Notes under the pieces: model-generated
Told to the model about the DNA's origin: nothing
The model's database searches: none
Seen by the model: the letters and a program-made list of their open reading frames with translations, nothing else
Source of the DNA: Candidatus Sumerlaeia bacterium
GTDB taxonomy: Bacteria; Sumerlaeota; Sumerlaeia; SLMS01; JAHLLQ01
Direction: 5' to 3'
Assembly (NCBI GenBank): GCA_019634695.1
Contig: JAHCAW010000011.1
Span: 1-64,000, forward strand
Length of the DNA: 64,000 bases
Translations under genes and position numbers: made by a program
Shown: positions 40,155 through 50,138 of the stretch, piece by piece
Layout: each line of letters opens with the position of its first letter
How positions within the stretch are numbered: position 1 is the first letter of the stretch

Positions 40155-40928
40155 ATGGACCAACCGCACGTCGTCGCCGTGATCCCCGCCCGCTATGCCG
40201 CCCAGCGCTTCCCCGGTAAACCTCTCGCCCTCCTGCTCGGCAAGCCGATGGTGCAGTGGGTCTACGAGGCCGCCCGCGCCACGGAGGGCATCGCCGAAGT
40301 GCTGGTCGCCACGGACGACACCCGTATCGCCGACGCCGTTGCGGGCTTTGGCGGCGAAGCCGTCATGACGCCGCCCGAGTGCCCCTCCGGCACCGACCGC
40401 ATTCAGGCCGCCCTGAAGGGCCGCAAGGCCGAGATCGTCATCAACGTCCAGGGCGACGAGCCCGCCATGGCCCCGCAGACGATCCGCACCGCGCTGGCCG
40501 CGCTGCTCGAGCGCTCCGACGCCGACGTCTCCACCGCCTGCATTCCGATCCTGGATCGCAACGAGTTCGAGCAGGCGCACATCGTCAAGGTGGTCCGCGG
40601 CGCCGACTCGCGCGCGCTCTACTTCAGCCGCTCGCCGATCCCGTCGCACGCCCGCGTCGAGGCCGTCGAGGCAGACGCCCCCGGCCACCTGTTCGGCTAC
40701 AAGCACCTCGGGCTTTACGTCTACCGCCGCGAATCGCTCGAGGCTTTCGTCCGCCTCGAACAGACTCGCCTCGAACTCACCGAGAAGCTCGAGCAGCTCC
40801 GCTTCCTCGAAGTCGGCGCGACGATCCTGTGCCCCGAGGTGCGCCACGACTCCATCGGCGTCGACCTGCCGACCGATGTCCCGAAGGCCGAGGACCTGCT
40901 GCGCCATCTGCTGGATGCGCGCGCCTGA
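40155..40928 (+). CDS. kdsB: 3-deoxy-manno-octulosonate cytidylyltransferase
   Basis: 257 aa. Activates Kdo with CTP to give CMP-Kdo for LPS inner core synthesis in the cytoplasm. Family signatures are AVIPARYAAQRFPGKPL near the start, ECPSGTDRI, VQGDEPAM and SIGVDLPTDVPKAEDL at the end. Length is standard. The start is set by homology (MDQPHVVAVIPAR); the open frame extends further upstream. It shows the host makes an LPS-type envelope. The lipoprotein phosphoesterase follows 25 bases on. Confidence 0.95.
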   Translation: MDQPHVVAVIPARYAAQRFPGKPLALLLGKPMVQWVYEAARATEGIAEVLVATDDTRIADAVAGFGGEAVMTPPECPSGTDRIQAALKGRKAEIVINVQGDEPAMAPQTIRTALAALLERSDADVSTACIPILDRNEFEQAHIVKVVRGADSRALYFSRSPIPSHARVEAVEADAPGHLFGYKHLGLYVYRRESLEAFVRLEQTRLELTEKLEQLRFLEVGATILCPEVRHDSIGVDLPTDVPKAEDLLRHLLDARA

Positions 40929-40953
40929 ACCGACGGAAAGGATGCCAGCGATC

Positions 40954-42198
40954 ATGAGCCGACTCCCGCGCCCCGGACAACTCCTCGTGCGCACGCTCGC
41001 CGCTCCCCTGCTGATCGCGGCGGTGCTGCTCGTCGCGGCCGGCTGCACCGCGCGCCGCCTGCCCACCGATGTCGTCGAGCGCCAGTCGCAACGCGTGCGC
41101 GTCGCGCTGTTCAACATCGAGCTGATCTCGACCGCCAAGCTCGAAGAGGTCGATGCGCAGGGCCGCGGCGCCAACCCGCAGTTGCTCGCCGCCACCGCCA
41201 TCCTCCAGCGCATCCAGCCCGACATCCTCGTGCTGAACGAACTCGACCACGACTACGATGCTGTCGCGCGCGAGGGCGCCCCGCTCGAGCGCAACGCCTG
41301 GCTCTTCCATGCGCGCTACCTCGCCCAGGGCGACGCGCCGCTGCGCTTCGAGCACGCCTTCGTCGAACCCTGCAATACCGGTATTCTCAGCGGCCGCGAT
41401 CTCGACAATGACGGAATCGTCGCCACCGATGCCGACCGCGGCACCCGCGTCCACGGCAACGACTCCTTCGGCTACGGCGAGTACCCCGGCCAGTACGCCA
41501 TGGGGCTGCTGTCGCGCTATCCCATCGAGCGCGCCGGCGCCCGCACCTTCCAGACCTTCCGCTGGCTCGACCTTCCCGGCAACCACATCCCCCCCGACTG
41601 GTACTCCCCCGAGGCCCTCGAAGTCTTCCGCCTCTCCAGCAAGTCCCACTGGGACGTGCCCATCGACATCGACGGGCGCACGCTCCACGTGCTCGTCTCG
41701 CACCCGACGCCGCCGGTCTTCGACGGTCCCGAGGACCGTAACGGCCGACGCAACTTCGACGAGATCAAGTTCTGGGTCCACTATCTGGCCGACGACCCGG
41801 CGCTGTACGACGACGGCGGCCGGCGCGGCGGGCTCGCAAAAGGAAGCCCCTTCATCATCGCCGGCGACCTCAACGCCTCGCTCAACTCCGATCCCATCGC
41901 CACCGGTGAAATCGCCATTCGCCAATTGCTCGACCATCCCGGCATCCACGACCCCGGCGACCTGCACAGCAGCACCGGCGCCCTGCGCGGCCGCCAGCCC
42001 GGCCCGCCCCTGTACTACGAGCGCGCCACCGCCAGTTGGCGCGAGGGCTTCCGCGTCGACTACCTTCTGCCCAGCCCCGACATCCGCATCGTCGACGGCG
42101 GCGTCTTCTGGCCCTCGGCCGACGAGGACCCCGAAGGCCATGCCCAGGCCGAGAAGGCCTCGGACCATCGCCTCGTCTGGCTCGAAATCGAGTTCTGA
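40954..42198 (+). CDS. Endonuclease/exonuclease/phosphatase-family lipoprotein
   Basis: 414 aa from MSRLPRPGQ at 40954; an ATG at 40942 is also possible. The signal peptide ends in lipobox LVAAGC, so the protein is probably lipid-anchored. The catalytic domain has ALFNIELIS, ILVLNELDHDYD, HVLVSHPTPP, IIAGDLNAS and KASDHRLVW, the conserved residues of DNase I-like phosphoesterases. The substrate is unknown; in this family it may be a sugar phosphate, lipid or extracellular DNA. It lies between kdsB and hisS. Confidence 0.88.
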   Translation: MSRLPRPGQLLVRTLAAPLLIAAVLLVAAGCTARRLPTDVVERQSQRVRVALFNIELISTAKLEEVDAQGRGANPQLLAATAILQRIQPDILVLNELDHDYDAVAREGAPLERNAWLFHARYLAQGDAPLRFEHAFVEPCNTGILSGRDLDNDGIVATDADRGTRVHGNDSFGYGEYPGQYAMGLLSRYPIERAGARTFQTFRWLDLPGNHIPPDWYSPEALEVFRLSSKSHWDVPIDIDGRTLHVLVSHPTPPVFDGPEDRNGRRNFDEIKFWVHYLADDPALYDDGGRRGGLAKGSPFIIAGDLNASLNSDPIATGEIAIRQLLDHPGIHDPGDLHSSTGALRGRQPGPPLYYERATASWREGFRVDYLLPSPDIRIVDGGVFWPSADEDPEGHAQAEKASDHRLVWLEIEF

Positions 42199-42299
42199 CC
42201 CGGGCCCCGCGGGACTTTGTGCTCGACCTCCCGTGGGCCGGTTTCCCACCCTGCCCGCCCCCGGACGCCGACCGGGCAACCTCCCCGCCGGATGCTCGC

Positions 42300-43586
42300 A
42301 TGTCTCGCAAAGAACCGCTCCAGGCAATCCGCGGCATGGACGACGTCCTGCCCGTCGGCTTCTCGAGTCCCGTCTACGACTCCGCCTCGTGGGTCGAGCT
42401 GCGCCGCCGCTACGCCGAGTGGGTCGAGGCCCACGGCTATCGCTACATCGAGACCCCGGTCGTCGAATACACTGAACTCTTCCGCCGCACGGCCGGCGAA
42501 ACCAGCGACATCGTCTCCAAGGAGATGTACACTTTCGAGGACGCCGGCGGCCGCTCGCTGTCGCTGCGCCCCGAGGGCTCGGCCTCCGTCTGCCGCGCCG
42601 TCCTCGAGCACGGCCTCGCCGCCAGCGGCACCGGCCTGAAGTTCTATTACGTCGCGCCGATGTTCCGCGCCGAACGCCCCCAGCGCGGACGCTATCGCCA
42701 GCACACCCAACTCGGCCTCGAAATCTTCAAAGAGACCGACCCGACCGCCGACGCCGAGGTCATCGCCGTCCTCCACGGCTTTTTCCGCCGCATCGGACTC
42801 GACCAACTCACCGTCCACATCAACAGCGTCGGCTCGCCCGCATGCCGTCCCGCCTATCGCGAGACGCTGCTCGCCTACCTGCGTACGCACGCCGACCGCC
42901 TCTCCGAGGACTCGCAGCGCCGTCTCGAAACCAATCCGATGCGCGTGCTCGACTCCAAGGATCCGCGCGACGCCGACATCGTCGCCGGCGCACCGGTCAT
43001 GATCGATCATCTCGACGACGAGTGCCGCGCGCACTTCGACGGCCTGCAGGCCGCCCTGCGCGCCGTCGGCGTCCCCTTCACGATCAACCCGCGGCTCGTG
43101 CGCGGCCTCGACTACTACGCCAAGACCGCCTTCGAGGTGACCTGCGAGTCGCTCGACGGCGCGATCAAGGTCATCGGTGGGGGAGGGCGCTACGATGGAT
43201 TGATCGAACAACTCGGCGGCCCCGCCACCCCGGCCGTCGGCTTCGGCTCCGGCATCGAGCGCGTCCTGCTCGCCCTCGAGAGCCAAGGCATCCGCCTCGC
43301 CGAACCCCGCGCCCCCCGCGCCGCCGTCCTGTATCTCGACGACTCCGCCCGCACCGACGCCTTCGCCCTCGCCATGCGTCTGCGCGCCGCCGGCATCGAG
43401 ACCGACTACTCGTACAAGCCCCGCGGCTTCTCGAAGCAACTCCAGGCCGCCGCCAAAGCCGGCGTCCGCTTCGCCATCCTCGTCGGTGGCGACGAATGGG
43501 CCCGCGGCGAAGTCGTCCTCAAGGACCTGCGCGAGCGCACCCAGGACGCCCTGCACCCCGACGCCCTCATCCCGCGCCTGACCTGA
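42300..43586 (+). CDS. hisS: Histidine-tRNA ligase
   Basis: 428 aa class II aminoacyl-tRNA synthetase. Motif 2 is FYYVAPMFRAERPQRGRYRQ, the histidine-specific loop LVRGLDYYAKTAFEV is intact, and motif 3 is AVGFGSGIERVLLAL. The C-terminal anticodon-binding domain ends RDALHPD-like. The start is MSRKEPLQAIRGMDD at 42300; upstream codons in frame overlap the lipoprotein gene end and are not used. Standard length. Confidence 0.95.
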   Translation: MSRKEPLQAIRGMDDVLPVGFSSPVYDSASWVELRRRYAEWVEAHGYRYIETPVVEYTELFRRTAGETSDIVSKEMYTFEDAGGRSLSLRPEGSASVCRAVLEHGLAASGTGLKFYYVAPMFRAERPQRGRYRQHTQLGLEIFKETDPTADAEVIAVLHGFFRRIGLDQLTVHINSVGSPACRPAYRETLLAYLRTHADRLSEDSQRRLETNPMRVLDSKDPRDADIVAGAPVMIDHLDDECRAHFDGLQAALRAVGVPFTINPRLVRGLDYYAKTAFEVTCESLDGAIKVIGGGGRYDGLIEQLGGPATPAVGFGSGIERVLLALESQGIRLAEPRAPRAAVLYLDDSARTDAFALAMRLRAAGIETDYSYKPRGFSKQLQAAAKAGVRFAILVGGDEWARGEVVLKDLRERTQDALHPDALIPRLT

Positions 43587-43689
43587 TCCACGTCATGGAC
43601 GCGATGGACCAAATGGACCCCGTGGACCGGCAGCCGCCGGAAGACCCACCCGCCCCTCTGCACTCCGCCTTCCGCCTTCAGAAAAGCTC

Positions 43690-43718
43690 GCCCCCGACGG
43701 CGCGGGGCCGTCGGGGGC
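43690..43718 (-). terminator. Intrinsic terminator of rny
   Basis: A perfect 12-base GC stem (GCCCCCGACGGC / GCCGTCGGGGGC) with a five-base loop, followed on the minus strand by GAGCTTTTC. It sits 36 bases after the rny stop. The T-run on the minus side assigns it mainly to rny; the hairpin may also end hisS transcripts. Confidence 0.75.
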
Positions 43719-43753
43719 GGGGGTGTCAGGTCAGGGGTTGAGCGACGAGGGGC

Positions 43754-45313
43754 TTACTTGGCGTACTCGACCTTGCGGGTCTCGCGGACGACGACGCACT
43801 TGATCTGTCCGGGGTACTGAAGCTCCTCTTCGATCTTCTTCGTGATGTCGCGTGCCAGCAGGCTGCATTCGTTGTCGTTGAGCTTGTCGGGCTCGACGAT
43901 GATGCGGATTTCGCGTCCGGCCTGGATGGCGTACGACTTTTCGACTCCGTCGAAGGACTGGGCGATCGCCTCGAGTGCTTCAAGGCGCTTGATGTAACTT
44001 TCCAGGGTTTCCCGTCGGGCTCCCGGTCGCGCCGCCGACACGGAGTCGGCGATGATGACCAGAACGGCCGTCAAGGTTTTGGGCTTCACCTCTTGGTGGT
44101 GCGCCTCGATGGCGTGCACCACTTCGGGGCGTTCGCGGTTCTTGCGAGCCAACTCGGCTCCAATGGCCGCATGCGGACCTTCGATCTCGTGCGTGACTGC
44201 CTTCCCGATGTCGTGGAGCAGACAAGCGCGCTTGGCAAGTTTGGCGTCCAGACCGAGCTCGGAAGCTACCATCTCGGCGATATGGGCGCACTCGACGCTG
44301 TGTTTCAGCACGTTCTGGCCATAGCTTGTGCGGTACTTCAAGCGTCCGAGGAGCTTGATCAGTTCCGGATGCAAGTCATGGATTCCCAGTTCGATACAGG
44401 CGTTTTCTCCTGCCACACGGGCTTCTTCGAGCACTTGGCGCTCGGTCTTTTCCACGATCTCCTCGATGCGGGTGGGGTGGATGCGTCCGTCGGCGATCAA
44501 CTTGTCGATCACCTGGCGCGCGATCTCCCGTCGCATCGGGTCGAAACAGGACAGCACAACGGCCTCGGGCGTGTCGTCGACGATGATGTTCACGCCTGTG
44601 GCCTGCTCGAGTGCCCGGATGTTCCGGCCTTCGCGTCCGATGATTCGCCCTTTCATCTCGTCGTTCGGCAGGTTGACCACGGAAACGGTGGTTTCCGTCA
44701 CCTGATCCGTCGCGAGACGTTGGAGCGCGAGGGTCAGAATTTGGCGAGCCTTGCGGTCGGCGACCTCTTGGGTTTCGGCTTCGATGCGACGGACGAGGGC
44801 AGCGGCGTCCTGACGGACCTCCTGCTCCAGGTTCTGCAACAGCAGCGCCCGGGCCTCTTCACGGGTCAGACCCGTGAGTTCTTCCGTCTTGCGGATCAGA
44901 TCGTCGCGCAGATCGTCGATCTTGCGACGTTCCACATCCGCCTTCTTCAGCCGATCGTCGAGGGACTTCTCCTTGTCACCGATCGATTGCTCGCGCTTTC
45001 CGAGCTGTTCTTCCCGGCGTTCAACCTGCTCCTCTCGCTTGCGAAGCCGGCCGTCTTCCCGGTCAAGGTCCGACCGCCGCTTCTTCAGCTCGCCCTCGAG
45101 TCGCGTCGACTCCTGGGCTGCCTTCTCCTTCGCTTCGAGCAGGGTCCGGTCCCTGAGCAGTTCCGCATCCTTCCGGGCATTTTCCAGAAGGCGCTCGGCT
45201 TCCTCACGGGCCTGACGCAGCTTGTTACCGCCGGTAGTCCGCAACAATGCCCAACATGCCCCGGCTCCAACCACAAGGCCCGCAAGCCCTGCGCCCACCG
45301 CTAGCATGTCCAT
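43754..45313 (-). CDS. rny: Ribonuclease Y
   Basis: 519 aa membrane-anchored endoribonuclease that starts mRNA decay. One N-terminal membrane helix ([21 protein letters not shown]) is followed by a long charged coiled coil (about 30-170). The KH domain has [13 protein letters not shown]. The HD domain has [12 protein letters not shown] and HAAIGAEL, with AHHQEVKP after it. Length and layout are canonical. Followed by a strong terminator. Confidence 0.95.
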   Translation of the reverse strand: MDMLAVGAGLAGLVVGAGACWALLRTTGGNKLRQAREEAERLLENARKDAELLRDRTLLEAKEKAAQESTRLEGELKKRRSDLDREDGRLRKREEQVERREEQLGKREQSIGDKEKSLDDRLKKADVERRKIDDLRDDLIRKTEELTGLTREEARALLLQNLEQEVRQDAAALVRRIEAETQEVADRKARQILTLALQRLATDQVTETTVSVVNLPNDEMKGRIIGREGRNIRALEQATGVNIIVDDTPEAVVLSCFDPMRREIARQVIDKLIADGRIHPTRIEEIVEKTERQVLEEARVAGENACIELGIHDLHPELIKLLGRLKYRTSYGQNVLKHSVECAHIAEMVASELGLDAKLAKRACLLHDIGKAVTHEIEGPHAAIGAELARKNRERPEVVHAIEAHHQEVKPKTLTAVLVIIADSVSAARPGARRETLESYIKRLEALEAIAQSFDGVEKSYAIQAGREIRIIVEPDKLNDNECSLLARDITKKIEEELQYPGQIKCVVVRETRKVEYAK

Positions 45314-45562
45314 GGGCTCTACGCGTACCTCCTTGAATCTGTTGGGGATATGGTCAAAGCCCGCCCGACAGCACCAAAGCCGCCTGAGCAGACCAGTTAA
45401 GCGCAGGATTAGCCCCCCCTAACACGGGCGATGTCAACCCGATTGCACATCCGAGACAGGCGCGCCGCCCTCCGGGATTCCCCAACTTCGCCTTGCCGCG
45501 AACCGGGGGGCGTCCCGACCATGCGCGCGCATCGCCAACGGCATTCCCCGAAGGGCCCTCCC

Positions 45563-46516
45563 ATGACCTCCTCCCCCGCCGCACCCCCCGCCTCGAAGGC
45601 CGCGCAGGTCGCGGCCGCCACAGGGGGCAAGGCCGGCATCGTCCGCACCCTGATCGGCGGTGGCCTGATGGGCATCGCCAACATCATCCCGGGCGTCTCG
45701 GGCGGCACGATGGTTCTGGCTCTCGGGCTCTACGAGCGCTTCGTCGAATCCGTCGCCGACGTGACCCGGTTGCGGTTCCGGCTGCCGAGCCTGCTGTTCC
45801 TCGGTCTGCTGGGCGGGGCGGCCGTCGTGGCGATCGGCCTGATGGCCGGCCCGATCGTCGCCGGCCTGGAGCGCGCCCATCACCTGATGTACGGTCTGTT
45901 CATCGGCTTGACGTTGGGCGGGGTGCCGTTGCTCTGGCGCCAGATGCGGCCACTCGACGCCGCGTCCGTCGGAGGAACGGTCGCCGGTCTGCTCGTCATG
46001 ATCGCCATCGCCTTCTTCCTGCGCGAGGTGGCGATTCCCCAGAACTGGATCGTGTTCTTGGTGGCGGGGGTCATCGCGTCGGCGGCAATGGTGCTGCCCG
46101 GCATCAGCGGGTCGTACCTGCTGCTGATCTTCGGCCTGTATCTGCCGATCTCGAAGGGCATCAAGGACTTCGTGGCGGCGCTGCGGGCGGTGGACATCGG
46201 CGGCGCGTGGACCGTCGGCTTCACGATCCTGCTGCCCGTCGGCATCGGGGTGCTGGTGGGTGTGGCGGCGCTGACGAACGCGCTCAAGGCGCTGCTGGCG
46301 CGCTACCACAGCGCCACGATCGGCGTGCTGCTCGGGCTGCTGCTCGGGTCGGTGATCGGGATCTACCCGTTCCAGGAGCTGCGCGAGAAGGGCGAGATGA
46401 TCGCCGCGGCGCCGCCGGTGACGGCGGCCAACGTGATTCTGGTCCTCGTCGCGCTCGTGGTGGGGCTGGGGGTCACGCTGGGAGTCTCGCGCCTGGGCAA
46501 CGAGTCCGAGGCGTGA
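45563..46516 (+). CDS. DUF368 membrane protein (polyprenyl-phosphate transporter type)
   Basis: 317 aa. Start MTSSPAAPPASK at 45563. GIANIIPGVSGGTMVLALGLYERF and VLPGISGSYLLLIFGLY are the two repeated DUF368 signatures, each within hydrophobic helices; about eight membrane segments in all. Members of this family (PopT) have been shown to help recycle undecaprenyl phosphate across the membrane. Convergent with the rhodanese gene six bases away. Confidence 0.9.
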   Translation: MTSSPAAPPASKAAQVAAATGGKAGIVRTLIGGGLMGIANIIPGVSGGTMVLALGLYERFVESVADVTRLRFRLPSLLFLGLLGGAAVVAIGLMAGPIVAGLERAHHLMYGLFIGLTLGGVPLLWRQMRPLDAASVGGTVAGLLVMIAIAFFLREVAIPQNWIVFLVAGVIASAAMVLPGISGSYLLLIFGLYLPISKGIKDFVAALRAVDIGGAWTVGFTILLPVGIGVLVGVAALTNALKALLARYHSATIGVLLGLLLGSVIGIYPFQELREKGEMIAAAPPVTAANVILVLVALVVGLGVTLGVSRLGNESEA

Positions 46517-46522
46517 GGGCGC

Positions 46523-46936
46523 TCAGCCGGGGCGCTCGACCGGGCCATCCCAAGCGGCCAGACCGCCGTTGAGATTCGCCACGTCGCGAAAGCCACTCTC
46601 GATCAGCAGGAACCCGACGTCGAAGCTGCGCACGCCGCCCGCACAGTACACGACGACCGGGCGCGCCTTGTCGAGTTCGCCGAGTCGCTCCGGCACCGAC
46701 CGCATCGGGATGTGAATCGCTCCCGGAATCCAGCCCTTGGCCTGAAGCTCCTGCGGCTCGCGCACGTCGAGCAGTTGCGGCGGGTTCGGCCCCGCCAGAG
46801 CCGCGCGCACCTCGGCCGGCTGCATCTCCTGCGGCGTGCCCTGCTCCTGCCAGTCGTCGCCCTGCTGCTGCGGCGGCGGGGTGGCCGGCGCGGGGGGCAC
46901 GTCCTTGCGACCACGCAGCTTGTCGAACAGTCCCAT
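46523..46936 (-). CDS. Rhodanese-domain protein
   Basis: 137 aa from MGLFDKLRGRKD, with GAGGATTTCC as ribosome site. A proline/glutamine-rich linker (about 14-40) precedes a single rhodanese domain: PPQLLDVREPQELQAKGWIPGAIHIP and the active-site loop VVYCAGGVRS with Cys near residue 98. It probably handles sulfane sulfur. The receiver-like gene lies just upstream on the same strand. Confidence 0.9.
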   Translation of the reverse strand: MGLFDKLRGRKDVPPAPATPPPQQQGDDWQEQGTPQEMQPAEVRAALAGPNPPQLLDVREPQELQAKGWIPGAIHIPMRSVPERLGELDKARPVVVYCAGGVRSFDVGFLLIESGFRDVANLNGGLAAWDGPVERPG

Positions 46937-46944
46937 GGAAATCC

Positions 46945-47328
46945 TCACGAGTCCGTCGCGGTCGGGGTGGGGGACTGACAGGCTTCCGCCACCAGTCCCG
47001 GCACCGACGCCGCGAACGTCGAATTGGCCATCACGGTGTGGGCGCCCGCCGCGCGCGCGGCCTGAATCAGATCGGTGCGCACGTGCGAACAGAAGGCGAC
47101 CACGCGGCCGGCGCCCGCCTGACGGGCCTCGGCCACCAGCGCCACCATCTCCTCGCCCTCGTGATCGAGGTCCAGCAGAACCAGCGCGACGGCGCCGCGT
47201 GCCAACTCGCGCCGGAGCGCCGCCGCGTCGGCGACATGACAGACCGCCGCGCCATAGTGCCGCGCCGCGACGTCAATCTTGGACCGCATCAGCAGGTCCG
47301 GAGCGAAGGAAACGATCACCGGGTTCAC
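46945..47328 (-). CDS. Degenerate receiver-like protein
   Basis: 127 aa, GTG start at 47328 that overlaps the glycosyltransferase stop (GTGA). The alternation VIVSFAPDLLMRSKI, VALVLLDLDHEGEE, AGRVVAFCSHVRTD and AAGAHTVMANS follows a response-regulator fold. Asp in LLDLD could be the phosphorylation site, but the N-terminal acidic pair and the conserved Lys are missing. It may be a phosphorylation-independent receiver. Two bases of intergenic-free coupling suggest joint expression with the upstream gene. Confidence 0.6.
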   Translation of the reverse strand: MNPVIVSFAPDLLMRSKIDVAARHYGAAVCHVADAAALRRELARGAVALVLLDLDHEGEEMVALVAEARQAGAGRVVAFCSHVRTDLIQAARAAGAHTVMANSTFAASVPGLVAEACQSPTPTATDS

Positions 47329-48477
47329 CTCGGCGAGGCGTGCTTGCCAGAATCGTGCGCACCGGGCAGGGCGGCGTAGAACGCGAGCAACTGCGCGGTC
47401 ATCGCCTCCTCGGTGAAGTGGCGTTCGATGTGCTGGCGGGCGCGGGCGCCGCGCGTTCGGCAGCCGGTCGGGTCGTCAAGCGCCTGGCCGAGCGCCACGG
47501 CCAGCGCCTCGACATCGTCGGGCGGCACGAGCCAGCCGGCCTCCGTGCCGGCGAGCAGATCGTGCAGTGCGCCGAGATCGCCGCCGATCAGCGGCCGCCC
47601 GCACGCCATGGCCTCCAGCGCCGCCCGGCACGCGCCATCGTTGCCCGGCTTGAGCAGCAACGCCACGTCGAAGGCGTTGTAGGAATCCTCGAGGTCCGTC
47701 CCGGTGACGTAGCCGGCGAGCACGATCTGGTCGCGCGCCGGATGCCGCGCGACGTGCGCCGCCAGCTCATCCTTCCATGAGCCGCGCCCGCAGATCACCA
47801 GCCGCGCCGCAGGACGCGCCGGCAGCACCCGCGCCGCGGCGTCGAGCAACCAGAGATGCCCGCGAGCGGGCCGCAGACGGCTGACGATGCCTGCGACGGG
47901 TGCGTCGGGCGCGATGCTCCCAGCGTGCGCGCAGTGAGCGCCCCCGATCCGGACGGCGCGAATCGCTTCGCCGTCCACTCCCCCGCCGATGCAGGCGATG
48001 CGCGCCGCGTCGAGTCCGTACGTCGCGCGCAGTTGCCGCCGCGCCATCGAGCCCGAGATCGTGACGAAGCTATCGGTGCGGCCCACGCGCAACGCGCGCG
48101 TCAGCGGATCGCTCCGCAGCTTCTCGCGGAACGCGCACGAGCAGGTCGCCCGGCAGCGCCGCGCGCGCCGAGCGCCAAGGCCGCTTAGCGTGATCGTGCG
48201 TCAGGTGCGCGTGGACGATGTCAGGTCGAAATGAGGCCACAAGCGCGCGCAGGCGGCGCAGGTCGCGCAGTTTGCGATGCGGCAGATAGCTGCGCTCGAA
48301 GGGCACGCGGTCGGTCGTCGGGACGCCAAGGGCGCGCGCGTGCTCGTCGAAACTCGCGCCGGCCGTCAACGCGAACAGCACCTCGTGGCCCGCGCGCACC
48401 TGTCCCGCCGCCGCCCGCGCCGCCGGCTCCGCCGCACCCGTCCAACGATGCGAGGCCATGATGTGCAGGATTCTCAT
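47325..48477 (-). pseudogene. Group 4 glycosyltransferase with a frameshift
   Basis: The N-terminal part MRILHIMASHRWTGAAEPAARA... to LLVRVPRE and the C-terminal part FREKLRSDP...RVGRTDSFVTISGSMA onward lie in different frames. They join in a sensible GT4 order if one base is shifted near 48,131. The C-terminal domain is intact (VAGIVSRLRPARGH, LVICGRGS, VLAGYVTGTDLEDSYNAFDVALL, EAMACGRPLIGGDLGALHDLL). It would transfer a sugar in the cytoplasm, perhaps to LPS or a capsule. The shift may be a real mutation or a sequence error; neither half alone is a full enzyme. Confidence 0.75.
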
Positions 48478-48511
48478 GCAGATGATCCCATCCACCAATG
48501 TGGAGAAGGTG

Positions 48512-49189
48512 TCAGCCCGCCTCGACGACGGCGACGAGAAGTTCGATGACGCGGGATTCGGTCATGCCGGTGGTGTCGAGGACGAGGGCGTCGTCGGCGA
48601 TACGCAGGGCACCCCAGGGGCGGGCGCGGTCGCGCGCGTCGCGGTCGATCAGGTTGCGGCGAATGCTCGCGCGGTCGACCGGTTTGCCGAGGGCCTCGAG
48701 TTGGAGCGCGCGCCGCTCGACGCGTTCGTCGGTCGAGGCGTCCAGGTAGATCTTCCACCGCGCATCGGGACAGACAACGGTGCCGATGTCGCGGCCTTCG
48801 AGGACGCTGGGGCGCGAGCAAGCGAGCGCGCGTTGCTTGGCGACGAGCGCCTCGCGCACCGCGCGGCTGTCGGCCGCCAGATGCACGTGACGGCTGACCG
48901 ACTCGTCGCGGATGTCGAGCGTCACGTCGTGTCTGTCGAGCGTGACGGAGCCGTCGAGGCCGAGCGCGATGTCGAGGGCGCCGACGAGTTCGGCCAGGCG
49001 GGCCTCGGTGCGTTCGTGCTCCGGCAGCGCCATGACGCGCAGCGCGACGGCACGATACATCGCGCCCGTATCGACGAACAGAAAGCCGAGGCGCGTGGCC
49101 ACGTGACGGGCGACGGCCGACTTGCCAACGCCGACCGGACCGTCGATCGCGACGACCGTGAGCGCGCGTGCTGTCTCAGGCGATGCCAT
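48512..49189 (-). CDS. cmk: Cytidylate kinase
   Basis: 225 aa. Phosphorylates CMP/dCMP. The start MASPETARALTVVAIDGPVGVGKSA is followed by the P-loop GPVGVGKSA, FVDTGAMYRAVALRV, LEGRDIGTVVCPDARWKIYLDA and ERRALQLE. The usual final DxxD region is DRDARDRARP. The start overlaps the end of rpe by 14 bases, so the two are translated together. Confidence 0.93.
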   Translation of the reverse strand: MASPETARALTVVAIDGPVGVGKSAVARHVATRLGFLFVDTGAMYRAVALRVMALPEHERTEARLAELVGALDIALGLDGSVTLDRHDVTLDIRDESVSRHVHLAADSRAVREALVAKQRALACSRPSVLEGRDIGTVVCPDARWKIYLDASTDERVERRALQLEALGKPVDRASIRRNLIDRDARDRARPWGALRIADDALVLDTTGMTESRVIELLVAVVEAG

Positions 49190-49841
49190 TGATGCTCTTG
49201 CGCAGTTCGCGGATGTTGGAACGCAGCCGACGCTGGCCGAAGACCGCCGTGCCGGCGACGAGAATGTCGGCCCCCGCAGCCACCGCCAGCGGAGCCGTCC
49301 GAGGATCGATCCCGCCATCCACCTGGATCATGTAGTCCAGATTCAACCGGTCGCGCAGCAGGCACAGCTCGCGCACCTTGTTGAGCGTCGAAGGAATCAG
49401 CGACTGGCCGCCGAAGCCCGGCTCGACCGTCATGACGAGCACCAGGTCCGCCGCGGGCAGCAACTCCTCGATCGCCGAGACCGGCGTCTTCGGCTTGATC
49501 GAGATGCCCGCGTGGCACTTCTGGCGACGGATGTAGCGCAGCAGGTTCAGGCTGTCCTCGCCGGCCGCCTCGACATGGAACGTGATGTTCTGCGAGCCCG
49601 CGTCGACGAAGTCCTTGATGTAGCGCCGAGGGTCCTCGACCATCAGGTGCGTGTCGAAGTACAACGACTCGTCGAGCGCGCGCACCTGGTGCACAACGCC
49701 CGGACCGAAGCTGATGTTGGGCACGAAGTGCCCGTCCATGATGTCCAGATGCAGCCACGAGACCGACAATGCCGGCAGGGGCCGCACGCAGCTCTGCAAG
49801 TCCGTGAAATCCGCCGCCAGCAAGGACGGCGCGATACGCAC
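49176..49841 (-). CDS. rpe: Ribulose-phosphate 3-epimerase
   Basis: 221 aa when started at GTG 49,841 (VRIAPSLLAADF), which matches the family length; the frame is open further upstream but that part is low-complexity and lacks a good start. Key blocks are APSLLAADF, HLDIMDGHFVPNISFGP, THLMVEDP, VMTVEPGFGGQ and VDGGIDPRTA, including the metal-binding His and Asp residues. It interconverts ribulose-5-P and xylulose-5-P. Coupled to cmk. Confidence 0.92.
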   Translation of the reverse strand: MRIAPSLLAADFTDLQSCVRPLPALSVSWLHLDIMDGHFVPNISFGPGVVHQVRALDESLYFDTHLMVEDPRRYIKDFVDAGSQNITFHVEAAGEDSLNLLRYIRRQKCHAGISIKPKTPVSAIEELLPAADLVLVMTVEPGFGGQSLIPSTLNKVRELCLLRDRLNLDYMIQVDGGIDPRTAPLAVAAGADILVAGTAVFGQRRLRSNIRELRKSINGIA

Positions 49842-50138
49842 CCCAGTACCGCGACGCGAGCATTTCTTCTCGGAAAGCCCGTTCCCGTTGCGATCCTCCC
49901 CATTCTTTCTGGCCGACTTTTTCCCCCGTGCGCGTGACAAGGCACTGACTCCTTCACCGATTATCGCACGTCGTTCGCAGGACGCGGACTGTCCGCACAC
50001 GGTCTGCGGGATGCAAGCACAGGTTGAAGCTGAAGAAAGGAAATCGCAAGGTCTCACTCCGCGGTTGCGTCTTGTGCGCGAGTCGGTTATGCGTCACAGT
50101 TTGCATGACACTGCACCTCGCGGATTTTTCCACAGGTT
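49842..50138. other. Intergenic region upstream of rpe and the M14 peptidase
   Basis: About 300 bases, divergent promoters expected. One DnaA-box-like TTTTTCCACA lies at 50,125 but is alone. Nothing else recognised. Confidence 0.4.

Noticed and set aside
50125-50134. DnaA-box-like TTTTTCCACA
   Set aside because: Single site with no cluster, AT-rich unwinding region or dnaA/dnaN nearby, so no origin is called.
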